Source: Vitrella brassicaformis
Taxonomy: Eukaryota > Sar > Vitrellaceae
Length of the DNA stretch: 64,000 nucleotides
Assembly: GCA_001179505.1 (NCBI GenBank)
Contig: CDMY01000376.1
Coordinates: 301,453 to 365,452 of the forward strand
Reading direction: 5' to 3'
Shown: in pieces, positions 1-11,740 of the stretch
Layout: every line of letters starts with the position of its first letter
Position numbering within the stretch: the first letter of the stretch is position 1
Notes under the pieces: generated by a model
What the model saw: only the letters and a program-made list of their open reading frames with translations
Database searches by the model: none
What the model was told of the DNA's origin: nothing
Made by a program: the position numbers and the translations under genes

Positions 1-130
1 ATGGTCGCCGCAGCCGCACGAGCCGCACATGCAAACTTGCCCATCTCACTACACCCATCCCATCAACACATCACACACACACAATACACCCAATCAACTA
101 AGGGATGCTCGTATGTGCTCCTTCTGTTGC
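1..130. other. Left edge, downstream of the PH-domain gene
   Basis: This short stretch lies 3' of the minus-strand PH-domain gene. It contains an (AC)n run typical of local introns and 3' regions. The stop codon at 131-133 is part of a GTAGGC that could instead be a splice donor. On the minus strand a possible cysteine-rich exon lies at about 1-35, so the gene might continue past the left edge. I cannot decide between these. Confidence 0.3.
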
Positions 131-3100
131 CTACCTGATCAGCTCCATTTCGGCATCGATCAGCGTATTGAGCGCCTCAACGTCGGCACCCTCAGCACCC
201 AGCCGCGCGGCCCCCCTCTCCTTAGAGTGTTGACACACCCGTCTAAAGGCATACTGGATGCGGTCATACCAATTAGGTGCCGTCACAATTCCCCTCGTCA
301 GGCCCACAGCGCTCTCCTCGTCAGGCCGCTGCAGCTGCGAATACAGAGGGTGCCCATCCGGCACCTCCCAGCTGCCTGGCGGCGACATGGCGTCCTCGGG
401 GCTGGGCGGCAATTCCACTGACTGCACATCCACACCTGGTGATGGCGATGAGGGCTCACTTCGCTCAGCGGCCGGCCGATGCTCGAGAGACGGCATGGCA
501 GCTGCTGCTGGTGCGAGGGATGGAGTGGGGCTCTCATCAGCACCCACACCGACGTCAGCATCAACGTCAGCCAGGTGTGGCGCGTCAGTGTCATCTGGCC
601 GCGATGACGTGTCATCATGGCGCTGGGTGGACTCCTCAATGACGGGAGTCAGGTCGCCAGGAAAGCTCACAGGGGCGGGGGGCGGAGTACGTGGAGGGGG
701 AGGCTGGCCGTGTACTCCCACATCTCTCTTGACCAGCCGGCCTATCGGCAGCTGCTCGTGGTCCCGCTCCAGTGCGCCTGGGAAGCGCCGCGACGGTGGG
801 CCATCGTCAGGGCGCCTCACGAACAGTGGCGTGGGGGATGGATGCTCCAGCCTCTCCAAGACAGCCGCCCTTTTTGGCTGCGATGGCGTGACGATCTGCC
901 GAATCGAGCCAGCAGCAACACGAGTGAAGGGCAGTGTCTCGGGAGGAGGGGCTCTGCGGATTGACAATGCCGGCTCCTCAGTGGAAGGCCAGGCCGTCCT
1001 GTGAGGCGCTGCTGCTGGTGCTGGTGGCGGTGGTGGTAATGCCGTGGGTGTGTCCAGCTGCTGTCGCCCCTCCGACTCATCGCGTGGCGTCTCGTGGGTG
1101 CTGGAAGGGTTGGGCGGCAGCTTCAGGGCCATCAGATAGTCAGCGGCAAACCCATCGTCAGGCCTCGACGCATCCGATGCTCCGGCATAGTCCTCTGTCG
1201 GCTCGTCGTCGCCACTCTCGCTCTCGCTGTGGTCATCATCGCTCACTGATGGCTCAAAGACGCTCTCGGCACCACCGCCATTGTCCTTCTCGACAGCAAC
1301 CCCGTTGTGGATGGCTGTGTAAGGCGTGTGCCGTTCTGTGCCTTCGTCTCCGCTCTCCCTGCCGCTGCCACTTTCGCTCACAGACGGTGGGTCGATAGCG
1401 ATGGCGTTGGTCTCCGGAGCATCATTCGGCTCATTCTCTGCTGGCTGCCCGACAGGCTCGCTGGGAGGGGGTGGGGGAGGGGGAGGGGGAGGGGGTGAGT
1501 CTGCGGGAGGGTTGGGTGGCGGCTGCGCCGAGTCCTTGACGGCCGTGCCGACGGATGGCGTGTCATCGATGGGCAGCCTGCAGGACGGCAGGGGTAGAGA
1601 AGGACAAACCCATGTTCGGACACTGTGTGTGGAGACATTGTGTATGTGTCTAGGCACCACCGCATGCAGCTCACCCGAGTGACTTCCTCCTGAGCATTTC
1701 CTTGAGATGTCCCATCGCCCGCTGCACGAACGGATGCACACCCACAATGCCACCCTGACACACGGACAGACCACACCACACAACACAACACCACACAACA
1801 CAACACCACACCACACAGCACTCATCAATGACTATGCATTGCATTGCATTGCTTCACCCATTCCTCCTCACTAAGTAAGAGAACTCACCCCAGGAATAAA
1901 CGGGACATCGAAGTTCTGCCATTTGGGCAGCTCCACGGACGGGATGGGCTCGCTCGTCTTAGCGGGCGGCCCCTTGATGCCCAGGCGGTAGTCGTCATCC
2001 GGACACCGAATGTCACGCACACAGTCGAACCACATCATCGGCCTCCCACGCTGGTCAGGCACCTCAGGGTCCGCCTTCCGCCTCTCCACCCGCCGGTCGC
2101 TCACGCTCGCCATCCTGTACGGGCTGCTCTGGTTGCTCGTCGACACAGATGTCTTGGGGCAGCGCGGGGACACCAACCGCAGTGGCGTGGGACGGTTGGC
2201 CGGCGTGCCCCTGCTCTGTGCTGTGACGGATCTGCGCTTCTCGGGCGACCTGGTGGTGGTGTCCGTGGGAGGGGGCGGGGGCGGGGGCGGTGGTGGGAGG
2301 GAGGGGAGGGGCGGGTCTGTTGGTTGGGCTGGTGGTGCGGGTGGTGATGTGTCGCCAGGTGATGACTCCTCGGTGCTGGCAGACGAAGAACGCCGGAAGA
2401 GGGTGGAGAGCGTGAAGGACCTGCTGCGCCGCAGCTTGCCCGGCTGCTGGTGGTCATCTCCTTCAGCAACCTCCTCAGCAGCACTCTCCGCAACTGAAAT
2501 GACCACCAACACACAAAGGGACAGGGCACACATGTGTGTCCGCTCTGTCCGGTGTGGCTCGCGCACCCGTGTCTAGCCGGGGGCGAAACCCCGACATGCG
2601 CCTGCGGGTGGTCTTGGCCGCTCCGCCCTCGTCGCTCTCCGCAGCGGCATATGGCTTCAGCGGGAGGTGGCCGTGCTGCTGCAGGTAGTCCACAAAGTCA
2701 TCAAAGCTCAAGACGACAGGTGGGGCATCCACTGCCGCACCACTGCCACGGCGCCTCCCTCCGCCACGCAATGCCTTCGATATGACGGCATCGAGCCCGC
2801 ACAGCCGCGACGAGTGATGCTGGTGCTGCTGCTGCTGGTGGTCACGGGGGCTGTGGCGGGGCGGGGTCTTGCGTCTGACGTTGCGATATCTCGCGCATTC
2901 CCTCTGGTAGCGGTACCACATCGTCCGGAGGTCGGACGCATCCAGCCCCTTGCTCTCGAGCATGGCGTACGCCTCCTGCCGCTTCCGCCTGGCAGCGCGC
3001 TCCTGCACGCCCCACGGCTCCCGCCGACCCATCATGGCCAAGATGGTGTGGGGAATCCGACACCGCACCTTGGACGTGAGCAGGGGGACCGACGGCGGCG

Positions 3101-3877
3101 GGCCGTCTGCATCAGGTTCCTCGAAGGACACCCGACAGCCGTTCTGCTCGGTCCAGTCGTATGGCGGGTCGCGGTCGTCTTCCAGGTTGAATGGCTGGGT
3201 GAAGGTCAGTGGGGCGAGGCAGCGGTGAGCGCGCTGATGCACCACCTGCTTCAGGATGGCGTCGCGCCAGGACTCGGCTGCGTCGGCCGAGAAGAAGCAG
3301 ACCGTCAGACACCTCATCGGCTGACCAGCGCCCAACACATAGGACACCTGACAGCAAGGACATCCATCGATGCGACGGACGATGAATTGCATTCCTCGTG
3401 TTGCAGGCATTCATTCTCTCTGATTCACCTTGAGCCATTTGTCCTCGCTCTCTCTGCTGTGCACCCACTCCACATCTTCACACTCAGACAGACAGACAGA
3501 CAGGCAGCAGATGAGATATGACGTCAGTCAGTACTGATTGATTCACTCGATGGCAGTGCATATTCCGCACCTCGTATCTGCGTGTATGTAATGCGCACAT
3601 CCTCTCGGCCCTCCAGGCGCGTGGTGCTGCCCGCGGCGCCGCGTTTGTTCTCTACCAGGCTGCGTGAAGGGCAGTGGAAGAAGAAACGCAGCGAGCCCTC
3701 CAGACCCATCCATCGCTCCTTCCATAGCCACCTGACGCAGACAGACACACAGGCACACAGCAGCAGGGAAGGGACCACTCATATTTGGTTGAAACATGGG
3801 GACCACGGCATTGATTCTTACCCGCTGATGAGGACCCACACTTTTTCGCTTCCTGAAGCCAAATCATAGGTCTCCAT
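131..3877 (-). CDS. PH-domain protein with long proline-rich disordered tail
   Basis: I read six exons: 3877-3822, 3731-3571, 3394-2567, 2493-1889, 1754-1675 and 1577-131. All junctions are GT-AG and in phase, giving 1,058 residues. Residues 1 to about 115 look like a pleckstrin-homology domain: a first strand with SGWLWKERWMGL, an RFFF strand, and a C-terminal helix with ESWRDAILKQV after a cysteine-rich strand. This suggests phosphoinositide or protein binding at membranes (inference). The rest is mostly disordered: a His/Gln patch near residue 220, a basic RRSRSFTLSTLFRRSSS segment, and two poly-proline runs of 10 to 11 prolines that could bind SH3 or profilin-like partners. A short ordered segment near the C terminus (YDRIQYAFRRVCQHSKERG) is not recognised. 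The gene is divergent from the UPF0193 gene. The start ATG is the first in frame with the PH fold. Confidence 0.72.
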
Positions 3878-4142
3878 CAGGCTCAGTCAGTGTTTGATGT
3901 CCCTAGGGGGTTGGAGCTAATGTGGAGGGCCGTCGCGGCGCCTTCTCAAGAGCTCGCAAACCCCCAGTCTCGCATGCATGCGGGCGCCCACTTGGCGACG
4001 AGGAATGTGAAAGACCTTGCAAAGAGCTTTCCAAAGCTGCTGCGAAAACTGGTTGCCGTCTGTGCTCTTACGTTGGCTGACTGAGGACTCTGAATCCGCT
4101 GGAGAGCGTGGATCTGCCCGTCCTGGACAAGCTCTCTTTGCA
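3878..4142. promoter_or_regulatory. Divergent spacer, probable bidirectional promoter
   Basis: This 265-bp spacer separates the start codons of the PH-domain gene (-) and the UPF0193 gene (+). It contains GAGCTCGC at about 3950-3957, the heptamer AGCTCGC that recurs in other divergent spacers of this window. No TATA box is evident. Promoter function is inferred from position only. Confidence 0.35.
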
Positions 4143-5443
4143 ATGAGTCGGTTCGCTCCATCCACCGACGGCAACAGCGATGCATCATCCACACGAGCAC
4201 TCTGGTGAGCGGCGCACATTGTAAAGGCAAGGCGCCTACATCTTTCTCGTTCAGGGTGTCAATGCAGGGCACGGCTGCCGGCCGGGCGCTCTACGCCCTC
4301 TACGGCGCCACAGAGAAGCCCAATATCGACTACCCCGTCCTCAAGAAGAACACACAAGACGTTACTCTCAAGCTACACCCTCCACCGAACAAGCCCATCA
4401 AGCCCTGCCCGCAGCGGACATCCATTTCGGTGCCCAAGGTCGGCCGCGGCGGGCGCGCGCGCGACGATGGTGACGAAGATGAGATGTGGCCGGGCCTCGT
4501 CAGGCCGGCCAAGAAGACACTTGCAGACATCATGAAGGAGACCAAGGGCTACAAGATGTACGAGAAGGCTGGTTACGTCACACACGGGCCGGTCGTCAGC
4601 AGAGACGACCTCAAGGACGAGGTGGCCAGGAGGTTCCAATTTCAGAGGTGTCAGGTCTTGCCGCAGAAGGCCACGCTGCCACAGGCACCCGACTGTGTGC
4701 CCCGACCCAAGACACTGAGGGAGATACAGCAGGAGCAGATAGTCGAGGCTGGCGTGCCCAAAGCCACTAGCCTGACGGAAGAAGAGGAGCAGCTGTTCGA
4801 ACAGCTGGTGGATGAGATACATGAGAGGCACTTGGCTCTGCAAGAGGTGGCCCAGCGGAATATCGACATTCAAGAGCATCTCCGGCAGCTCCACGGCCCA
4901 CCAAAAGACGCCACCAAAGCGGCGCACAAGACCCGCGGTGCTCATGGGGCCGCGCTGGCGGCCAAAAGGCGGAATCTGTCCTCTTCTATCTTCCATACCG
5001 ACGCCAGCCTGGTGGCAGCACAGAACAAGCTCTGCTCAACCACAACCACCATTGACACACATGAAGGCCCCACTGTAGCACACGATGAGACTTCAGAGAA
5101 GGGCGAGGACATCAAGACGGAGACGGCTGCTCAAATGAGCGCAGAAGAAAGCCACCACGACATCCGTCCTCTTGACCTTAGTGCCGCTCTAGCCAGTGAG
5201 ACACCACCGGCTGCGGCAGCCACAGGAAGACATTTCCCGCCAGCAGCCTTCACACACAAGGGTCGAGCGGCTTTGACGAGGTCTTTGCTGGAGGAGACAC
5301 GGCTCAAGAATGAGCTGCAGCAGCGGATCAAGGACCTCGAGAGGTTTGTCAGGATAACTGACGACGATACTGACAGCCATTGTGATGATGTCGGTGTTGG
5401 TGCGGGTGGGGCAGGGGAACAGAGAGAAAGGGAAAGTGGTTGA
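4143..5443 (+). CDS. UPF0193 (EVG1 / C22orf23-like) cilia-associated protein
   Basis: Two exons, 4143-4204 and 4255-5443, are split by a 50-nt GT-AG intron and encode 416 residues. An alternative start at 4205 is really the GTGAGC splice donor, so the ATG at 4143 (MSRFAPSTD) is preferred. The protein matches the UPF0193 pattern: an N-terminal GRALYALYGATEKPN segment, a middle KKTLADIMKET stretch, a PKTLREIQQEQI stretch, then EEQLFEQLVDEIHERHLALQ, which parallels the conserved acidic coiled coil of animal EVG1/C22orf23. That family is restricted to ciliated eukaryotes and its biochemistry is poorly known. The C-terminal third is low complexity apart from a coiled coil (LLEETRLKNELQQRIKDLE). 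Its presence implies a flagellated life stage (inference). Confidence 0.68.
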
Positions 5444-6521
5444 TCGATGAGTGCATGTTGATTGTTGTTCAACGGGACCGTCACATTCATGAATGGAGTC
5501 AATATCAACGAATGGAACAAAGGCCGGCCCATCCATCCATCCATCCATGTGTACAGTCCTGCGAACAGACTCCCAGTTACGTGGATTCGCGTCTTGCGCA
5601 TCGTATATGGGTGCAGAGAAGGTGACATGAGCATTCACCTGCCCCCAATTGAAAGCCTCACACACGACACATCGATGCACACATGCACTCGTATGTATGT
5701 ATGTATACGTGACGTACAAAACGGACAAAACACACAAAACAGAAAAAGCAAGGAAGTACACACATGCAGTGGACTGAAACACCACAATGCGTGCAGCGAC
5801 GAGGCATCCATCGATGTATCTATCTCCACCAAGACATACATAATATGGACAGACACACAGACACGGTGCGCCACCTGAGTGCGGGCGTGCGTGCATGCAT
5901 CTTCCCTTCCCGCAGGCACGGCAGGCAGGCAGGTAGGCAACACCATCAAGTTTGTGTGCGGATGTCGCATTTGCCTGCCAGCCACAGTGGCTGGCTGGCT
6001 GCTACATGCAGACAGGCGGGCCATTTACACACACCCACACGTACTCATTCAACGACACGCACACGCAACACAGACACCCGCCAGGGATATATAGCCACTG
6101 AGGTTGAAATCACTTGAAATCACTTCAAAAATGGCACCTCCCTTCCTCCCGGATCATGGTGGGTGGGAGGAGGGGGGCTGGCTGGGAAAAGTGAGCAATC
6201 GAGGGAAAACTGCACTGATGCATGCATGCGTCAGCAGTGCTCCATCGAGGCAAGCAGCAGCCAGCCGCTACATGATACACACACACACACACACACGCAT
6301 GCATATGCACACAATTTCCACATGAATTACAACGGACGGAACTACAATAAAATACCCGACAGCAACGAAGGGCAGAGTACCTGCCTACCTACCCGCCCGT
6401 CTGTCTGCCCCTTCGGGCACACACACGCACCGGAAAACCGCCACCATCAACTAGCGGGCAAATGAAATGAGTCACTGCATGCATGACAGCGAGTCGCTGG
6501 CGCCCTGCGTCGCCCGGCCGA
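5444..6521. other. Intergenic region between convergent genes, microsatellites
   Basis: The UPF0193 gene and the MATE gene converge on this 1.08-kb spacer. It holds (CCAT)n near 5527-5548, (GTAT)n near 5694-5708, scattered (CA)n, and a longer (CA)n run near 6279-6296. Short open frames here are low complexity with no homology I can see. No RNA gene was recognised. Confidence 0.6.
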
Positions 6522-7683
6522 TCACAGAGGGCTTCGCGCCTTCACCGACGTCTCTATCACCAAGCCCCCGCCGTCATCTGGCTCTCGTTCGATCCGCACC
6601 ACCATGCTGTCGTCCGAGAAGCGCACAAATTTGGCCGTCTTCTTGAAGGCACTCCGGGTGTCCGGCGTGTCGTGTTGTTGGGCTGGCACGAGGGATGCGC
6701 CATCGGACGCATGGGAAGATGATGAAACCGACGACGAGAAGGGGCTGCTGCCGTCCTGGTCCAGGGAGCCCTCCTCTGGCGGGCAAGTGGATGGACTCGC
6801 CGTCCTGGTCCAGGGAGCCCTCCTCTGGCGGGCAAGTGGATGGACTCGCCTCGTCTGACTCGTCGATTTCGCCCATCCGATCGTCCTCTTCCTGACCTTC
6901 GTCGTCGACGGTGGCCAGGGGGCGATAGCTTTTCTGCTGTCTGAGCCGCAAGAAAAACCGCCATAGAGGGTTGCTGCCGGAGGAAGGACTGGCCATGGTG
7001 CCGGTGCTGTCAGCAGCAGCTGCAGCATTGGGGTCCACGCGCAGCTGTGACTTTGTCCGCTTTGGCGGGAGTCGGATGCTGACATTGTCGGTGGTGCCGT
7101 CGCATTCGGCGTCCTTGATGGATGTGGCGGCCATCCTATTGGCGGCCTCGTCAGCCACACGTGACCAGTCGGTCGAGAAGATGATGCCGAAGTAGAAGCC
7201 GATTTGGATCATAAGAATGATGCCGATGGCGATCCACAGACCGAGGGCGGCCCACCGTAGCACAAAGGCCATCCAATACGACAGCGGCTGAACGACACAC
7301 ACACATGACTTGTATTCTACGGCACATATGTGCTCACACATGACTGCGTGGCAGTACCTGCAGGACAACGTAGAAGAGCACCAGATTCAGCGCCCCCGCC
7401 GGCCCCTGCTTGCTCAGGCCCCGCAGCACACCCGCGAGTGTGCCATTGAGGCTATCAAATATCTCGAAGAACGCTAGCGGCGCCAGCAGCGATTGCACCA
7501 CTGCCTGCACCTTGATGTCTCCCGGGGGTGAGAGCACCAAGGAGAGGGTGTCCCGGTAGACAAACAGGCAGCTGCAGATCACCGAGAACAGCAGCAGGTC
7601 CAAAGTCACAACCAACTGACACAGGCAGGCAGACAGGGGGACAGACACCAATGAGCGGCCTTTTTCCTGGGGGGGTGCGCGTG

Positions 7684-7714
<31 letters not shown>

Positions 7715-9085
7715 GCCCGCCCGACCCACCGCGAAGTACTTCTTGGCCTGTTTCACCCGGCGCCCGCCGACGGCGTTGCCGATGGCGGTCGCCGCAGCCA
7801 CGCCAAAGCCCGCCGGCGGCATGTAACACAGAGCCGTCACGTTGTACGCCGCAACTGAAGAGGCCAGCATGCAAAGAAGAATACGCATAGCAAACCACAC
7901 ACACAAATGAGACAGACAAAGTGTGTGTCTTCCACCGGGCCCCACCCCACCCCACACACCGTACGTACGTACCGTGAGCGGCCAGCTGAGTTTTGCCGAG
8001 TGCTCCCGCTTCCAGTGCCATGATCTCGAATGCCCACCATTCAAGACACACCAATGATGCGGCGGGGATCGACAGCCGCAGGTAGGCACACATCTCGCGA
8101 CGGTCGAAGGACGCCGCGCAGAATGGGATCCACGACTCGCCAGCCACACCAGACACCACAACGTATATCTGGAGGACGATGAAATTGAACACGTTGGAGA
8201 TGCAGGTGGCAATGCCGGTGCCGACCGCCCCCTGGCCGCCACGGATCACCATCAGGTACACCATCAGCACGTGGACGGGCAAAGTCAGCAAGGCAACCCA
8301 CAGACCTGCACACACACATCCATCGATCCATCAGACACGCCACCAAGGTATCTCTCGTGCAGCAAATTTGCGCACTCACCAGGCTTGGTGTGCCCTTGCG
8401 CTTGCAGGAACCGTCTGGTCGCCTCGGCCTGTCCGTTAGCGAAGTAGGCAACTGTATTCCAGTTCACTATCGCCCCAGCGATCGTGGCTATGTGGTGGTC
8501 CTGGCCCATCCACAGCAGCAGGTCCCTGCTGTAGGAAAGCAGAATGGCAAGGGGAATGAAGGCCAGCGAAATGATAAGTCGGGCACGGTGGAGATAGAGC
8601 CCCACTAGTCGAGGCTGACTGGCGCCGTGGGCCTGTGAGCAAAGTGTGTCTAATGCCCCCAGTAAGCCCAATATGATGGACAGACAACAGGCGGTGCCTA
8701 CAGGACAGGAGAGCACCAAACAGCGCACACAGGAATGTCCGCCTGCCCTGTGCAGGTCAGGTGAGGTACCGATAGTGTTTGCGAGGCCGAGGGCTCCCAC
8801 CTGTGCGGCGTCCCCGTACCGCTCTACCACCAGCGCATTGATGAACAAAGCAGACATAAACAGTAGATTTGACGCAATGCTCGGAAGAGCCAAATGCCTG
8901 CCTGACGGACAGACAGACAGAAACAGAAACAAACGCAGCCCTCGGTCATCGGGACTGATTTCGATACGGTTGCCTTTTGCTTACATGAGCTCTTTTAGCT
9001 CATCTAGCCATGGCAGCTGGAAGGCCTTAACAGTAGCAACGTCACACCCGTCGCTCGGCTGCCCCTCAATGTTGATTGCTGCCAT
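6522..9085 (-). CDS. MATE family multidrug/toxin efflux transporter
   Basis: This is a multi-exon gene starting at the ATG at 9085 (MAAINIEGQPSDGCD). About twelve hydrophobic segments are spread over the exons. Diagnostic MATE stretches include LALPSIASNLLFMSALFINA with RYGDAAQVGALGLAN (first helices), GALDTLCSQAHGA, the cytosolic loop followed by GHTKPG, and AAYNVTALCYMPPAGFGVAA with TAIGNAVGGR in the second half. MATE proteins export cationic compounds or organic acids by Na+ or H+ antiport at the plasma or vacuolar membrane. The C-terminal cytosolic tail is long, acidic and serine-rich, and carries a 49-bp tandem duplication at 6753-6850 that changes reading frame. The end chosen (6522) follows the frame ending in VRIEREPDDGGGLVIETS, reached only after the shift. 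Introns are rich in (GT)n. Confidence 0.85.
6753..6850. repeat. 49-bp perfect tandem duplication in the MATE tail
   Basis: Two identical head-to-tail 49-bp units lie at 6753-6801 and 6802-6850, inside the cytosolic tail of the MATE gene. Since 49 is not a multiple of three, the same DNA is read in two frames, and the PSTCPPEEGSLDQDG peptide occurs in both. Removing one unit joins the upstream frame (GEIDESDEASP) directly to the downstream frame (SSPFSSSVSSSSHASDG). Confidence 0.93.
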
Positions 9086-9259
9086 GACACAAGACAAAAC
9101 GGATCAGAAATGGCAGAAGGAAGGAACCGACGAGGGAGGATGAATTTCTTCAGAGGCGGGAGGCTGCTGGGAGGCTTGACGCTTCTCCTTTGCCTGTGCG
9201 CGCTAAGATCGTTTCTCTTCTTTCAGCTCGCACGAAGTGAAGTGAAGTGAAGGACACAA
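9086..9259. promoter_or_regulatory. Divergent spacer, probable bidirectional promoter
   Basis: This 174-bp spacer lies between the start codons of the MATE gene (-) and guanine deaminase (+). It contains AGCTCGC at 9225-9231 right after a TTTCTCTTCTTTCAG tract, which could be a 5'-UTR splice acceptor for the plus-strand gene. Function is inferred from position. Confidence 0.35.
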
Positions 9260-11428
9260 ATGAATGGATCTGGCATCGATTTCGTCGTCGTTGGTGACAT
9301 CTGCCAGACGCCATCCATCGATGACCTCGCCATCCTCACCAACACGGCCCTTGCAGTCGGATCTGACGGCTCGATTGTGTGGCAGTGCCCAGCCGAGGAT
9401 GTGAGCGATATCGTTGAGGCGCATGCTGCTCAAGGACGCCTTCAGCGGCTGTCCAAGGGTCAGTTCCTGACGCCCGGATTCATTGATACGCACATTCACG
9501 CGTCACAGCACAGGTATGTCTATAGATCAGGCGGATCCATATCATTGGATGCTCGGCCTGCAGTGCAGTTGCCTGCAGGGCAGTGCAGTATGCACTGCAG
9601 GAATGCTATGGGTGCCAGCTGACTCTTTGCTTCTGTGTGTGTTACAATCAATGCGATATGATGTCATGCATTGGCTGCAGCTATGCGGGCACCGGCATGG
9701 ACAAGCCGTTGATGGAGTGGCTGGACGCATACACATTCCCCGTGAGGGAGGGAGGGAGGGAGTCAAGCGGTCCATCTGTCGTGTCTATGGCCATGCACTC
9801 ATCAGTAAGGTCCATTCATTGTTCCATCCTCTCGTCAGGTAGAGCGTCAGTTTGCCCATCTGCCGACAGCTGAGGTGCACTCTCTCTACCGCAGAGCTGT
9901 CAGACGGACACTCCGGAACGGCACCACGACAGCCGTGTACTTCGCCACGGCTGACAGACAAGTACGCACACACGCGGGCTTGGTTGTGCACACACACACG
10001 CATGAAATGCACATTACACATTGTCTGTCTGTCTGACTGTGGGCGTGGCGTGTCATTCAGGCGAGTGAAGCCCTTGCTGACGTGTGTGCAGAGGAGGGGC
10101 AGCGGGCCTTCGTGGGCAAGATATCGATGGACAGGCACTGCCCTCCTGGTTACTGCGAGACCACTGAGAAGTCACTTGAAGAGACGGCGAGATTCATCGA
10201 GTCCTTCAGGCAACGCCCATCGATTGTGCAGCCTGTAGTGACACCACGGTTTATTCCCACATGCTCGGATGAGCTGCTGGCAGGTACGCATCGCATGCAT
10301 TTACAGTGCACAGGGTCAGGCACAGCACAGACGCGCGGCGAATCCTTCCCTCTGTCCTTCCCTCGTGCTGTTTTAGGTCTCGGTGCGTTGGTTCGCGAGC
10401 ACGGGTGCCACGTACAGTCGCACATGAGCGAGTCAATAGACGAGATGCAGTTCGTTGAGGCGATCCACCAGCTTAAGGATGACCACCACAAGCACAACCC
10501 GTATCCTCCATGCCCCACGGATGCTGAGATATTCGATCGACACGGCCTGCTGACCGACCGGTGCATCATGGCCCACGCCATATACCTCTCTGAGGGCGAC
10601 GTGGAGAGGCTGCGGGCCAGGGGGACCGCCATTGCACACTGTCCTCTGTCCAACTTCTACTTCGCGGGTGGATTGCTGCCCGTTCGGTCGCTGTTGCGTA
10701 GTGGTGTCCGTGTCGGTCTTGGTACTGATGTTGCTGGCGGATATTCACCCTCCATGATCAACGCCATGCAGCACGCAGGTGGGCACAGAGACACATTACA
10801 CATACACACATGGGCAAGGCAGCCGCATGACGGTCTTCCGCCTCTGTCGTGTGTGCAGTGACTGCTAGCCGTGCCCTGTCCATCCAACAGCACCATGAGC
10901 GCCATCGGCTGGCGGGTGTGAAGCCGTGGGAGCCCTTCCCTGCAGGCTCGTCTGACACCACTAGCCCTGCTCTCGACTGGGTGAATGCTCTGTATCTCGC
11001 CACACGGGGCGGCGCAGAGGCCCTCAACATGGGCAAACAGGTGCGGTGCACACACAGCCACCCCACCTACATGAAAGGAAGAGCCGCACGTGAGCCATGT
11101 GTCCTCCGGTGCGTCGTGGTGTGGTGTGGTGTGGTGTGTTCAGTTGGGGCTGCTGGCTGAGGGCTATCGCTTCGATGCCGTGTTGTGGGATGTGACTATC
11201 GGCGACAACATCGACTTCACCGGCAGTGAGAGTCGTCGGGAGCAGCTGGAGAAGCTGATGCACCTCGGCGACGACCGCAATATCGCCTGTGTGTGGGTGG
11301 ATGGGCAAGTCAGCTGCCGCAGACGGGACAGACCGGCGCAGGCAGACTGTAAGGCCAGGGCCAGGGACAGCAACAGCGTCAGCTGGAGGGCCGACAATCG
11401 GTCTGCTCACCGACAGATGGGGGCGTGA
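9260..11428 (+). CDS. GDA: Guanine deaminase (amidohydrolase superfamily)
   Basis: This multi-exon gene begins at the ATG at 9260. The conserved landmarks run in order: PGFIDTHIHASQ (two zinc-binding His), an RRTLRNGTTTAVYFAT strand, HMSESIDEM (zinc His on the next strand), AHAIYLSEGDVERL, and GLGTDVAGGYSPSM, which holds the catalytic Asp and is typical of guanine deaminases rather than other amidohydrolases. The C terminus GDDRNIACVWVDG matches the family's last strand. The enzyme hydrolyses guanine to xanthine and ammonia in purine catabolism or salvage, usually in the cytosol. The final exon is uncertain. Reading through gives a stop at 11428. A GC-AG or GT-AG intron ending at about 11415 would instead join another open frame (VTFLLRDGRVMDE). 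The gene is divergent from MATE and convergent with AP-2 mu. Confidence 0.9.
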
Positions 11429-11740
11429 CGTTTCTGTTGCGAGACGGAAGGGTCATGGATGAGTGCTTCATGGATATACACACGCACAGAGAGGCGAGGC
11501 AGGTCTGCATGAGTGTCTGGATGGATCGATGGATGGATGGATCGGTCAGCTCTCTCTCGGTGGCGTCACGTCAAAGCCATTCCACCAAGAGACAGACAAC
11601 ACTGACTGACTGCATGAATGCAATGCGTTGATTGACACGTGAAAATGTGAAAATGGGTGTCACTGTTGAATTCCCTCAATTGGCGAAAGAAAAACCGTAC
11701 ACTGCCTGGGCCGCCTCCCTCCCTCCCTGCCTGTCTGCCA

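Noticed and set aside
1326-1682. Gly-rich plus-strand open frame
   Set aside because: It is the reverse of the poly-proline coding tract of the PH-domain gene.
4205-4254. GTG start for the UPF0193 protein at 4205
   Set aside because: This GTG is the splice donor GTGAGC; an in-phase upstream exon with an ATG at 4143 explains it better.
4373-4996. Minus-strand open frame of 207 codons
   Set aside because: It is antisense to the UPF0193 coding exon, which has the recognisable family motifs.
5444-6521. Small cysteine/histidine-rich open frames in the spacer
   Set aside because: They are translations of (CA)n, (CCAT)n and (GTAT)n microsatellites with no coding features.
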